Shown here one piece after another: positions 53,480-64,000 of a DNA stretch of 64,000 bases. Made by a program: the position numbers and the translations under genes. The notes below the pieces were generated by a model. It saw nothing but the letters and a program-made list of their open reading frames with translations. It searched no databases and was not told where the DNA came from. How positions within the stretch are numbered: the first letter of the stretch is position 1; each line of letters opens with the position of its first letter. Origin of the DNA: Candidula unifasciata (lineage: Eukaryota > Mollusca > Gastropoda > Stylommatophora > Geomitridae); the NCBI GenBank assembly GCA_905116865.2, contig CAJHNH020008459.1, positions 169,501-233,500 of the forward strand, given 5' to 3'.

Positions 53480-55070
53480 GAATTATTTGTTGTGAAATAT
53501 GGAACTAAGAACAATCACTCTTGGGAGATAAACAGACAAAATGGCAGCCGCCTTGGGCATAAGGACGGAACTTTGTCATATATTACGACCCTCAATAACT
53601 CAAATGCGTTTGTTGAATCAGAGGTTCGGAGATTTGTCGTTGCTTGATTTGTACAAATATGTATGGCTAAATGGCACAAATTTGTTATAAAAATACTACT
53701 AAAGTACTACTACTACTAAATACTACTAGACTGAGACCTTATCTTCTTCAACTAGTTACTTTAGTCACATTTTTAAAATGCTCTACACCAATAAAACCAG
53801 CACAGTTAGATAGCTGTAAACAATCTCTTTCCAACGGTACCTCATTTAGGCTTGTGTATCATTTCTGAGCTGAGATATGTAGGTTTTTGTGGAGATGGAG
53901 ATGTAGAAAGCAGCTGCTAAAACTTGTGACCCAGAAACAAGAAGTTTTCTCTGCGCAACCAACCCTGCCCACTTATCGTTTTGGCTTTGTTTACATTGGA
54001 CAAGATGGCAGGCAATGAGACACAGCCACTGGCTGAGCCAGCGATTGTCTGAAAAATGTCACTGTACATCTACCTAGCCACGTACCAGAAAGAAATTTTA
54101 TATACAAATGTAAAATTGGACGGAGAATTCAATTATAACTAGCATTACCAGGTACAGTAACAGTTAAAGCCTAAAGCCAACCCTGAATACTTATCGCTAT
54201 TTTCAATCAAACTGATGTAACAGAAAAACAGGACGTCCGGCTGTCGTAGACATGCGCTGTTAATCAGGTTCCTTCAGCTTTTTACAGTGGGTGAAAATCA
54301 CACCAATCGCAAAATTTCATGAGAGATTAGGACCCATCCCGAAACCCCAGCCGACATTTGCGAAGCAAGTTTTGAACGGTTTCCAGGGTAACGGAAATTG
54401 CCAAAAGACCGCATATTGCCGAACACCGTAGTCGCTACCTTTAGAGACATCAACCTGTTCAAGTTTAGTGTTTTAAAAACAAAAGGCAACACTTAGCTTG
54501 ATCACTGACAGCTGGGTCAGAATTTAAAATATTAGGATTAAAAAAAGGAGAACACTGCAGACAACATACACATCAAAAGCTTACCAGGATTTGTACATGT
54601 CACCCCCAGACAACAGCCACCGTCTTTAAGAACAAGTATTATTATTTATGCAAAGCCAACTGCAGGGGGGATAACTGGCAGAAGAAGAAATGTCCAACCT
54701 GGCAAACTTGAGATGCCTCCGTATTACTGTATTTGTATGTGTATAGGACACACGTTTTTTTTTTCAAAATAGGTCTTAAAATAAGGCTGTGTCTTTTGCA
54801 GTGAAGGAGGCCTACATGTACCGTTATTTTTCATGGTTGCCCACACTCTAGTTTTCCCCTTTCAACATCTTGGAACGATCTGCGTTCAAGCAATATCTAT
54901 GCGACCTATGAATGAGACAGAGAGGAGAACAGTATCATGTGGGAAATGCATGGCTGTCGAACTCCCTAATTCTTTGTAGGTAGTAGTCTAGTGTTTCATG
55001 TCATCACCCCAGAGCGGTGTTTGCATCAGCTCTTTTGTTTTTACTGGTAATGTGCCTGAGACAGAAAGAG
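53480..55070. other. Unassigned stretch
   Basis: No exon or repeat can be supported. 54005 has an AAGATGGC-type start context followed by only 15 codons. 54298-54492 has an unassigned open frame on the minus strand. Confidence 0.3.
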
Positions 55071-55074
55071 AGAG

Positions 55075-55300
55075 TTGAGTTGAGTTTGGTCAAGAATTGA
55101 CATCACAGCACTCAGGGCATTCCCACGCATGCTCCATCCTCATCTTCAGCAGCCAGCGCAGAGTTCCAATACTACTGGTATTGGTCACAATTTGGTTATA
55201 TGTCTCTGAATGTAGTGACCCGGCCAGACCCTCTGGTTACACCCAGGTGCCTCATTCTCTCCAGGTCATAATAATCTTCTTTCTCTACTAATTCCATTGA
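55075..55300 (-). repeat. RNase H LINE 3' tail
   Basis: 'caagaattgacatcacagca', 'ccacgcatgctccatcctca'. The next 500 bases are unassigned. Confidence 0.65.
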
Positions 55301-55839
55301 TTGTTAGAAAGATAGAGAGACCAAAAGAAAGAGGTGAGATCATCACACGCTACTGAAAGTTAATTAGTTATGAAGCCCCGAATGCTTACTGCCTCACCAT
55401 TTCTTAAGTAGGTTAGAGATGCAGATTACACTTGATTGTGTTAACAGTACTGTGCTGATAGTTCATAAGTACATCTTCACAATCAAAATTCCGATATGGA
55501 AACAGATAGTAAGCAGCATTCCTACACTGAAAGTTTTAAACTCCAGGTGATAAAATATGGTGAAGAACACGGCAATAGGTCAGCAGAATGACGTTTCAGA
55601 CCTCCATCGATGGAAGAAACCATAAGTCTTTGGGTATCTCAACAAGAATTTAACGGCATATGAAGATCAATGAATAATTTATAGCAGTAATATATATCTT
55701 CAAATTTGAGTTTTTTTTATAGAAAATGCGTGACATTTTTCAGGTGTGTCTGATACAATGGAGCGTCTTGTACACCAACAATTACAGTAATAGGATTATT
55801 AATAGTGTTGGTTCTTATTATATTACATGTAATAACATG

Positions 55840-57250
55840 TTTATACACTGTTGCAAAAAAAAAAAAACACCAAAAAAAAAAAAATGCATAGTTATCTGAT
55901 TTTTATTAGTTTGTAAATAACATATCATTCTCAGGTATGTGAAAAGCAGACTCAAATATTTTTTATCATGTCCAATGGACATGTGAGCGTAAATTGCGTG
56001 GGTATTTATAATGGTTACAATGCAGTGTCAATTGTGTTAAACACCATATTTGTGAGCATAATTCATGATGCGCGCACGAGAAAGCACCACAATTTGGGGT
56101 GAACACTATTCACTGCCTACGCAGTTGAAACCCTATAAAAGGATAATGCTACACCAAAACATTCAGTTTATTTTCAAGCAGTCACAAATGGCGCCTCTAT
56201 CTATAAATTTAAAGAATATTGCTATTGGCCGATTGCAGTCAGGAGGAAGTCAAAATCAGGTTGCCAGGCACCTAAACGTGCATTAGATTATCATCAGTCG
56301 ACTTTTGCACTGGTTCCAAGCCACTGATTCAGTTGAAGACCAACATCACAGAGGACGACTCATAGTAACAACAGCAGCAGAGAATCGCTTTATTCGACTT
56401 CATCATCTCAGAGACAGGTTTACAACAGCTTACTCAACTATGCAGATATTGCTTCCAGGACATCCTGTGTCTGATCAAACTGTTTGGAACAGACTGCATG
56501 ACATTGGACTGCGTGTTACCACCGCCAAAATCAACTTCTTCAGGCCAACCAACATCATCCCTGGACAGGTGATAATCACTTGAGATGTGTCTGGTTCAGT
56601 GACGAATCTTTCTTTTTGTTGCAGCATCATGATAGACAGCATAGGTTCTACGGTAGGCGAAATGAAGGTTTAGCCCAAACGTGTGTTTATGAAGCTCTCT
56701 TCTTAGTGGTGGAGGTGTAATGGTGTGGGGAATGATCAGTTGCAACGGAAGGAGTCCATTGGTGCAAATTGAAGGAAGCTTGAATGTGCAACAATACATC
56801 AGGGAAATTCTTTAACTTCCTCTTTGGAATGTCAACAGATATCTTTTTCAACAGGACAATGCCAGACCCCATTCTGCACAGTTGACCATGCAGTTTCTGG
56901 CTGCCAATAATGTTCAAAGCCTTCCCTGGCCATCCCTGTCTGCAGACATGAGGTCGATTGAGCACCTATGGGATGAGCTGTTGGATGTATTTATCGCTGG
57001 GATGTTGCTCCAGCAAATGGTTGAGATCTGTTCCAGGCACTCCAGGAAGAGTGGCCAGCCATCAGACAGGCCCACATCAGACATCTGATCGCATCCATGC
57101 TCAGGAGATGCCAGTCACTGACGGGAAAGGCCATACGCTTAAAAAATATGACCTAGATGCAAACAAATGTGTCAGTTGATTGATGGAACCCTAAGGTATT
57201 ATTATGTGAAATTTGAGTAATTTCACTTATTGCATTACAAAGATGTAGAC
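55840..57250 (+). mobile_element. Dead Tc1-type transposon
   Basis: The transposase can be followed in pieces: GRLQSGGSQNQVARHLNV (helix-turn-helix), HRGRLIVTTAAENRFIRL, GHPVSDQTVWNRLHDIGLR, CVWFSDESFFL (first catalytic Asp), 'aggacaatgccagacccc' (second Asp region, decayed) and MRSIEHLWDE (final DE region). Many stops and frameshifts. A/T-rich ends at 55842 and 57240; exact TIRs were not defined. Confidence 0.75.
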
Positions 57251-57309
57251 TCAAAATAATATGTATGAGGGGAAGTTAAGTAAGGCACAAATGGTTGTTT
57301 AAAAAAAAA

Positions 57310-58074
57310 CAAAAAAACTTGAAGATGATAATTTGAAAACCCTTTTATTATTACACATACACTGTGTCTTTATTTTTCAACATAATTTCCACCAACTTTG
57401 AAGCACTTGTTCCCCATCGTTTTATCAGTCCTCTCAAACCTGCTGCATAGAACTGCATGCTATGTTTTCTAAACCACATTTTCACTTCACATTCAACTTC
57501 TGCGTCATTTGCGAAATGTCTCCCACCAAGGTGGGTTTTCAGTGGACCAAAAAGGTGGGATTCGCTTGGGGCTAAGTCGGGGCTGTAAGGTCGATGTTCC
57601 AGAAGTTCCCACTCTAGATGGTTAATTTTCTCCTGAGTTAACTGAGCCGTATGTGGTCTGGCATTATCATGAAGGAGCAGTTCTCCTCCAGTCAGCAGGC
57701 CTAGACGTTTTCTTCGAATTGCATCATGAAGCATCGATGGAACTTTACAGTATGCATCAGCATTGACATTGTCACCTTTTTTTAAAATTGCAGCTGCTAT
57801 AGAATCAGCCGTTATTCAACTGTCACCTCTAATCATCTTCTCCACCCGCTGCATAGATAGTCTGTTGCAGTCTCAACAGGACGACCAGATGGGACTTCAT
57901 TAACAATATTAGAGCACCCTTGATAATTTTTTTTACAAAGCTGTGCACCGCTTTGTGGGATAAACATATGCCAGCATAAACAGGAAGCATTTCCTTATGA
58001 ATGTCCTTTGCAGGCAGCCTTTTTGCCCCCCCCCACCCCCCCCCCCCCCCCCCACCCCCCCCCCCCCCCCCCCC

Positions 58075-58140
<66 letters not shown>

Positions 58141-58260
58141 CACAACAGCACGATGTTCTTTGAGGGTATACTCTGTAAGTACAGTTGCTGATTTGTTTTG
58201 GGTTTTGGTGTTGCGAATACACATGCAACACCTAGCGCCACCTAGAAAACGGAGACATGA
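57310..58260 (-). pseudogene. Mariner transposase with internal deletion and poly-G insertion
   Basis: The C-terminal part 57351-57775 reads LLLHDNARPHTAQLTQEKIN, then LLEHRPYSPDLAPSESHLFG and FYAAGLRGLIKRW. That gives HDN (second Asp) and SPDLAPSE, where mariner has the final D. The N-terminal part at 57836-58030 has AKRLPAKDIHKEMLPVYAGI and SHKAVHSFVKK, preceded beyond a poly-G run by YTLKEHRAVVR. The catalytic middle is missing. Confidence 0.82.
58027..58139. repeat. Poly-C tract of about 113 bases
   Basis: Almost pure C with a few A interruptions. It falls inside the N-terminal helix-turn-helix coding region of the mariner copy, between EHRAVVR and AKRLPAKD on the minus strand. Confidence 0.95.
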
Positions 58261-58489
58261 AGTTTGATGTTGCTGTCCCCTAATGACACCTTTAGAAATC
58301 ACCAGCTACATTTTCCTGCCAACCCATAACCATTTGTGACTTACTTATTGACCTTCCCTCGTAGGTTCCTTTCAGTAGCTATGCGTTTTCTTTTTTTTTT
58401 TTTGGACATCATATTTACCTGTGTTACGAATGTGATGACTTACAACAGATAAACATTTGAGAACTTAAATAATCTTTGATGTTTAACAG

Positions 58490-58691
58490 ATGTTTTTGCA
58501 ACAAACCGCCAGCACGGGATGCAGCTCACAAGAGAACCAACAGGTCAACTAGACATGGTCAGCCTGGTGTGGTGCCAGACAATAGACTAAACACATTTGA
58601 TTGGTTATCACAGTATGGGCCCAGGTTTGTCATCCAAGGCGAACAGGTGCAGGTTATCACAGAGCCTACACAGTTTTATGAAGTGCTAAAA
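58490..58691 (+). CDS. PGS1: PGS1 exon (N-terminal side)
   Basis: Acceptor GTTTAACAG; one base completes a codon, then [20 protein letters not shown] ... FYEVLK, donor GTGAGG. The basic, Arg/Lys-rich first half is not conserved; conservation begins at FDWLSQYGP (human FQWIRNLVP). Confidence 0.88.
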
Positions 58692-61600
58692 GTGAGGAGT
58701 TCAGTAACATATTTTTATTATGTAACTGTACAGCTATTTCATTTTTGACCACCATTAGATCAACTTCACTTAAACTCATATCTTAAACAGTTGTTACTTT
58801 ATATTAAAATATGAGTACAAAAAGCAAGAAGAGTTTTTAAAGCACTAGGAAATTTGTTTAGGCAAAAAGAAATTAAAACTGATACTAAACTTAACATTTT
58901 TAATGCTAATGTCAAATCAGTACTGTTGTAGGGAGTGGAAACATGGAAAACATCTATAGCAGTTACTAATAAACTTACAAACCTTCATTAACTGGTGCCT
59001 GCGCAGAATTAAGGGAATTTAATGGTATGATTAGCCATTTGGGAGCGCTTATGGGAGTGTCCCAAGTGCTGTGATGTTGATTCTTATTTCAACATTCAAT
59101 GGTATGATAAAGTTAGTTGTGTATCTTTTACAGGGTGTTGCAGAACTAACCCCAAAATTTGGCTGTTGTGGTTTTTGCTAGGCAGATTTATATTCGGTAG
59201 TTTGCCATTGCTTTCTTAATGATTGACTCTCAGTACCACTGTTAAAACCAACGCATGACGGCCTGCTACCAAATTGCCCGTAGTTGGGATCAAACCTGCA
59301 TTATGAATCACGTTTGCAAGGCTAAGCCGCAGACAGTGTGATATCACTAATATTAACATAAATTTATATTACATAATAATCTAGAAAATGTAAGAAATAG
59401 CTAGAAGGAATAGTCTAAATTTGTATTCAGGAGACAAAAGAAACTTATCACAGACAGAAAAGAAACTTATCACAGACAGAAAAGAAACTTATCAAAGACA
59501 GAAAAGAAACTTATCACAGACAGTAAAGAAACTTATCACAGACAGAAAAGAAACTTATCACAGACAGAAAAGAAACTTATCACAGACAGAAAAGAAACTT
59601 ATCACAGACAGAAAATAAACTTATCACAGACAGAAAAGAAACTTATCACAGACAGAAAAGAAACTTATCACAGACAGAAAAGAAACTTATCACAGACAGA
59701 AAAGAAACTTATCACAGATATCAGAAGCAAATCATTATATTTCTGTGGTGAACAGCATTCACCACCTTGTTCATTTCTATCAGTTCTGGGCAGCTTTTTG
59801 TTGGTTGTGACAGTGGTATCAAGAGTCTTCCATTCAGAATGCAGTGGCTAATTGTTGTGATTAAGGTGATTGTTTAACCACTAAAGAACTGTTGAGGGAT
59901 TCATGATAGCTTGAGGCCCACTTGATTTACATACTAGGAAGACCATCGGAACATCAGGAACATACTTTATTCCTCCCCCCAAATGATGGTGAAGGTAATG
60001 TGAAAAATCTCTGTCGCTGTCAGACACAACATATAAGACTGGAGCAATAGTTACCTATACATTGTAACAAGTTCCTGTTTACACTGGGTAAACAATCCAA
60101 TCATGGGAGCGTTGCTACAGGAGTGGAATAACTATGGAGGATAATCCGGCACATAGTCTGATTAGCCCTATCAATATTCACAACTTGGAGCTGCTAAATT
60201 GTGATGTTTATACACATCGGCACAAGCAGAAATCACTGATCACATCAACAACACAAACCAGCACAAAGGCCAAACTGTCTATCAATCTCCACAACTTTGA
60301 AATGATAACCTGTATCTGCATACAACACTGCCAGCAGGTCTCACTAATCACATCTATATCTGAGCCGTTATTTCATTCCCATATCTACCCGTTCAGTGCA
60401 TGCAAATAAGTTTTGTCTTGCTGAATGGCGCACAATCGCTACACAGTTCTCGGGAACTACAAATACTGCGACCTTCCCCAAGTCTTAGCTAGTATTCTGA
60501 GCTCCTGCCTGCTCACTTAACATTCAGTTATTGATCATGAGATGATTGAGACATTAATATTCATACGTTCATGTGCCAGTCCCTCTCATCCCATTATCAT
60601 TGTGGCTCTCTCACTCTCAAAATGTATATGTGTACGAGTGACACACAACCCTAATTACTGAATGTAAAATTGCCTAGAAAATTGGTTTAGAACGTCCTGC
60701 ACAAGATACACAAGTAACTTTTTATCTGCTTGCTGCAGGTTTTTCCTCAAGTGTGGCTAAAGTGGTTGAATTTGCCTGTTGTTCTAATTGTGTCTATTTA
60801 TTGTTATTACAGTTGAAGTCCAGAAAAGCTAAAAAGAGAATAACACTTGCATCTTTGTATCTAGGAAGTGGTGATCTGGAAAAGGATTTGGTTAGTTCAT
60901 TTGATTTTTTCTTTTATGAAATATCAATGATAATAATTTGAGTTTTACTTTGGTCATACATGCTTCCTTATGTATGATTCTGTACTACTTGAAGCTCTCT
61001 GCTCCTGAAAGGGTCATACTTTTGTCATAATTTTGACATTCAATTTAATAAGTGGAAATTGTTCAAATTGCACACAAGAATACCCTAGGGTTTAACCAAT
61101 CAGGTGACAGTTCTTTGACATGTGAATCCTCCATAGTTTATAGGTGTACAGGCTTTCTCATCAACTAATACTAACCTGACCATCTGATAACTGTGTTTCT
61201 TTCCTTTTTTGTGTGGGAACAGTATAGTTCTCTTAAAAAAATATAAAAAAACTTATGACAATAACTTGAAAATCATTAATTTTTTTTACACATCCTGTCC
61301 CTTTATTTTTCAACATAATTTCCACCAACATTGAAGCACTTGTCCCATCGTTTTATCAGTCCTTCCAGGCCAGTGTTTGACTTTTCCTTAGTTATCATCT
61401 ATCTTTATTTATTCAGAAAAATATATAGATAAAAACATTTTTTATGAATTTATTAGGGACATATGTGACATTTTTTTTGTGTGTAGAATAGTTTTCTTCT
61501 GAAATTTCAACGGATTTGTGACCATCTTCTTCTGACTTTCTAATCCCCAATAGAGCATAGGCCCTCAACGCCGTTGTTGATTTCCCCATGCCCTCATCTT

Positions 61601-62666
61601 TTTAACTTATCTCGCTGGCTTGCTTCTCCGTGTATTTTTTAGTCTTCCTTTATTTCCAAGCCCCTGTGGGTTCCAGAGCAAAGATGTTCTAGTTATATTA
61701 TTTTCAGGTTTTCTCAGCGTGTGTCCTTTTCAACGCCAGTGTATTTTCTTCACCTCTTGGTATACTGGAACTTAATTAGTTATCTCCTAAAGCTCTACAT
61801 TGGTAATTCCATCATACCATTTAATTCCCTCTATTCTGCGCTGGGACCAGTTAATACATTTTTATAGTTTATTTTTAAATGCCTTAGTTTTTCTCCATGT
61901 TTCTTCTCCATACAACAGTACTGATTTGACATAAGAAATAAAATGTTATAGTTTAGTAACAAATTTCCTAGTGCTCTGAAAGCTGCTCTTGCCTTTTGTA
62001 TTCATATTTTAATATCTCTATCAGTTCCCCCATCTTTATCTACATTACTGTCTAAGTAGATGTACGACTCCACGTCGTGACCTATTTGTATTTAATGTTC
62101 CCCTTTCTTTATCTACATTACTGCCCAAGTAGATGTACGACTCCACGTCGTGACCTATTTGTATTTAATGTTTCCCCCTTCTTTATTTACATTACTGCCC
62201 AAGTAGATATATGACTCCACGTCGTGACCTATTTGTATTTAATGTTTCCCCCTTCTTTATTTACATTACTGCCCAAGTAGATGTATGACTCCACATCAAG
62301 ACCTATTTGTATTTTGTGTTCCCGAGGCAAGAGCGTGTATTATAAAAAATATAACAATTTCTGTGATCAATTTGTGTTTCAGGTTGCTTGTGTGAGAGAG
62401 GCATGCCTGGCTGCTGTTGTTTCTGGGAACTCTGACTTTCAGGTGAACATTCTTCTGGACTACACCAGGGGCTCCAGAGGCACAGTCAATTCCAGATCCA
62501 TGTTGCGTCCCCTTCTTGCTGAGTTCAGAAATGTCAGCGTCTCATTATTTCACACGCCTGACCTCCGAGGACTGTTGAAAAAACTTATACCAGACCGCTT
62601 CAACGAAACAATAGGATTAACACATGTGAAGGTTTACCTGTTTGATGACAGTTTTATTATTAGTGG
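58490..62666 (+). CDS. PGS1: PGS1, phosphatidylglycerophosphate synthase (three internal exons; both ends missing)
   Basis: PGS1 joins CDP-diacylglycerol and glycerol-3-phosphate to give phosphatidylglycerophosphate, the committed step of cardiolipin synthesis in mitochondria. Exons: 58490-58691, 60813-60890, 62383-62666. All GT-AG; phases agree. Residues include [18 protein letters not shown] and [12 protein letters not shown], then [19 protein letters not shown]. The last exon has [45 protein letters not shown] and [15 protein letters not shown]. Human PGS1 has VVMASLYLGTGPLEQEL, ILLDFTRGSRG and [24 protein letters not shown] is the first HxK(x4)D motif of the PLD-type active site. The second HKD motif lies beyond the window. 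The N-terminal exon with the mitochondrial presequence was not found. Confidence 0.93.
58800..59100 (+). pseudogene. LINE fragment plus RNase H LINE tail
   Basis: 58830-59030 reads [28 protein letters not shown], related to 12180. 59038-59100 is the 'gggagtgtcccaagtgctgt' tail, inserted at 'aatggtatga', which flanks it on both sides (59020 and 59098). In a PGS1 intron. Confidence 0.65.
59105..59345 (+). repeat. SINE family D copy
   Basis: 'gtgtatcttttacagggtgt', 'gtttttgctaggcagattta', 'gtagttgggatcaaacctgc', end 'aaggctaagccgcag'. Read on the minus strand the last part looks like a tRNA head (box-B-like GGTTTGATCCC). Confidence 0.7.
59430..59722. repeat. 21-bp minisatellite in a PGS1 intron
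   Basis: About 13 copies of 'aagaaacttatcacagacag' plus one A. Period seven codons, hence an open frame; not a gene. 59722-60810 otherwise has no feature I can support. Confidence 0.93.
60813..60890 (+). CDS. PGS1: PGS1 exon with SLYLGSG
   Basis: 26 codons, phase 0: [20 protein letters not shown] then DLEKDL. Acceptor TTATTACAG, donor GTTAGT. Confidence 0.92.
61220..61380 (-). mobile_element. Mariner 3' end remnant
   Basis: Near-identical blocks to 57310-57432: 'atttttcaacataatttcca', 'gaagcacttgtcccatcgtt', 'ttatcagtcct'. Only the transposase C-terminal tip and end survive, in a PGS1 intron. Confidence 0.78.
61510..62340 (-). pseudogene. LINE ORF2 fragment with a 72-bp tandem expansion
   Basis: 61520-61960 is the minus-strand version of 12180-12500. 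62038-62300 holds four copies of a ~72-bp segment ('cccaagtagatgtacgactc', 'cacgtcgtgacctatttgta') whose complement encodes [15 protein letters not shown], the RT YLGS block. Confidence 0.75.
62383..62666 (+). CDS. PGS1: PGS1 exon with the first HKD motif
   Basis: Acceptor GTGTTTCAG. It starts [13 protein letters not shown] and ends in ISG with the Gly codon split before GTGAGA. H (codon 62623-62625), K and D of HVKVYLFD are all present. The expected next residues (ANLSDSYF in human) do not appear before the window ends. Confidence 0.93.
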
Positions 62667-62739
62667 GTGAGATTCTTGTTTGTTACTGTTTTGTTGTTGT
62701 TGTAGAAGTTGACATAAATTTATCATAACTCAGTATTCC

Positions 62740-62895
62740 CCATGTGGGTTCTGAGACCTCATTGTGGGTTAAACAAGAATCGACCCACTGCTTTCCAAAC
62801 ATGTATTAATACCAGGTGCACGGGTGGACGAACAGCCAGAACTTTTGCTGGGATTTACAGCCGGTAAACGTGAAGAAGAAGAAGAAAGAAATGTG
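62740..62895 (+). repeat. SINE A, internally deleted
   Basis: Head 'ccccatgtgggttctgagac', then after a deletion 'ggtggacgaacagccagaac', tail (GAA)n. Confidence 0.7.
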
Positions 62896-63289
62896 AGAGT
62901 ATCATACTGACTGTTACTTTAAACATTTTCACGCTGATATTTGAATATAAATGGAAAAAAAAACAAGAAAATTATTTGGTAGTTGAGACCTTTAGAAGAC
63001 TGATTTTGAACACTTATGTTTTGATGTTCAGGTCATTTGATTTCTCAGAATGGAAAATAGCTTGTATATATCCACTTGAATTTGGTATATAATATTTTCC
63101 CTTCCCTCTCCACCTGATTCAATAGTACTATCTCCACAGCAGCTGTGTGGCAGAACTCTTGAGGTATCTGACTCAAGCGGACTTTATTAAGTTGCTTCTT
63201 ACATTGCACCTGCTAGGTTACAATGTTACTGTTCTTTACTTCTCTGTAATACGTGGGCCGAATGAGGCAGTTCTCGAACAGACTCACCC

Positions 63290-63718
63290 ACGCAGGACTA
63301 CAGTTTACTTTGTAACTGTCATGTGGTGCTCTAGTATGACTACAGTTTACTTTGTAACTGTCATGTGGTGCTCTAGTATGACTACAGTTTACTTTGTAAC
63401 TATCATGTGGTGCCCTAGTATTACTACAGTTTACTTTGTAACTATCATGTGGTGCCCTAGTATTACTACAGTTTACTTTGTAACTATCATGTGGTGCCCT
63501 AGTATTACTACAGTTTACTTTGTAACTATCATGTGGTGCCCTAGTATTACTACAGTTTACTTTGTAACTATCATGTGGTGCCCTAGTATTACTACAGTTT
63601 ACTTTGTAACTATCATGTGGTGCTCTAGTATTACTACAGTTTACTTTGTAACTATCATGTGGTGCTCTAGTATGACTACAGTGTACTTTGTAACTGTCAT
63701 GTGGTGCTCTAGTATTAC
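63290..63718. repeat. 42-bp minisatellite, 10 copies, in a PGS1 intron
   Basis: Unit 'actacagtttactttgtaac' plus 'tatcatgtggtgccctagtatt', period 42 = 14 codons, open on both strands (TVYFVTIMWC.. / NTRAPHDSYKVN..). Repetition, not homology, explains the frames. Confidence 0.93.
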
Positions 63719-63819
63719 TCTTCTTCATGGCTATACTGTTGGACTAAATATGGTCACATTAATGAGAAATAAAGCCAAATGAGCAGTGTTTTATTTTAAA
63801 GTAGAGTGATGAGAATACC

Positions 63820-64000
63820 ATGGACAGATCAGAGAACATAGAGTTTATCTTGGAAGAAATTTGCTCACAATGAGAGCTGATTGCCCACATCAGGAGGCTG
63901 TCTTCATTCTTTGGGCATATCCATGTGGGTTCTGGGTTTCATTTTGGGGGGGAAACAAAAATAGACCCACTGCCCCCAACAGGCATGGCAGAAAAGTCTA
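63820..64000 (+). repeat. LINE scrap and start of a SINE A
   Basis: 63860-63920 has LINE C-terminal text ('gattgcccacatcaggaggc'; compare 12730). 63925-64000 is a SINE A head ('catgtgggttctgggtttca', 'tagacccactgcc') cut by the window edge. Confidence 0.65.

Noticed and set aside
54005..54052. Possible first exon of PGS1 (AAGATGGCAGGC start)
   Set aside because: It stops after 15 codons and has no good donor or mitochondrial presequence character.
54180..54492. Possible THAP zinc finger or small gene
   Set aside because: A few residues resembled a THAP domain, but the C-C-C-H pattern is incomplete and the frame is broken; the minus-strand frame matches nothing I know.
57829..58302. Glycine-rich or proline-rich protein
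   Set aside because: Poly-C/G tract within a dead mariner; similar artefacts occur at 35446 and 43218.
58490..62666. Zucchini/PLD6 or another PLD-family gene
   Set aside because: The [17 protein letters not shown] and FNETIGL blocks are specific to PGS1.
63120..63175. Next PGS1 exon after 'ctccacag'
   Set aside because: The acceptor-like site is followed by text that does not match the expected ANLSDSYF region.
63147..63782. Long frames on both strands near the right end
   Set aside because: They translate a 42-bp tandem repeat (14 codons) and have no non-repetitive domain.

Overview
The window is nuclear DNA from an invertebrate animal, most likely a mollusc and probably a gastropod. It holds split genes with GT-AG introns and long introns full of SINEs, LINEs and DNA transposons, plus minisatellites. 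I saw no operons, LTR retrotransposons or bacterial features. The host proteins are animal families (TAB1, LYRM1, PGS1) and are clearly diverged from vertebrates. One element is a close match to SPIN, a hAT family spread between animal phyla and, as I recall, reported from a pond snail.

Three host genes can be rebuilt exon by exon. (1) TAB1, the TAK1-binding PP2C-fold protein, runs on the minus strand from 16845 down to 2534. Seven coding exons give 519 residues in perfect phase; only the extreme N-terminal exon is missing. (2) LYRM1, a small LYR-motif protein, is on the plus strand with four coding exons between 38467 and 45459 and appears complete at 132 residues. (3) PGS1, the mitochondrial phosphatidylglycerophosphate synthase, is on the plus strand. 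Three internal exons lie at 58490-62666, and the gene continues beyond the right edge. TAB1 and LYRM1 diverge, and LYRM1 and PGS1 are in tandem. A broken RPL35 retrocopy lies at 36120-36279.

Layout: 1-2500 repeats and a 32-bp minisatellite; 2534-16845 TAB1 with introns holding minisatellites, SINEs and LINE scraps; 16.9-21.7 kb LINE and MITE debris; 21710-26160 a 4.4-kb structure in which two nearly identical MITEs bracket a tandem dimer of about 1.75-kb units; 26.3-31.1 kb a Penelope-type GIY-YIG remnant, a Tigger element with a nested LINE, and a hAT element with a perfect 8-bp duplication; 31.1-38.4 kb SINEs, a 49-bp minisatellite, poly-C, the RPL35 pseudogene, a fold-back element and MITEs; 38.4-45.5 kb LYRM1; 45.5-58.4 kb LINEs, SPIN, and dead Tc1 and mariner copies; 58.5-64 kb PGS1 with intronic satellites.

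The most interesting points are these. TAB1 keeps the PP2C metal-site aspartates that human TAB1 has lost. The two MITEs carry exchanged target-site duplications, the expected scar of recombination or circle integration. A SPIN copy is present. Several minisatellites are amplified pieces of LINE reverse-transcriptase coding sequence. SINE families are labelled A to F here for convenience; these are not database names.
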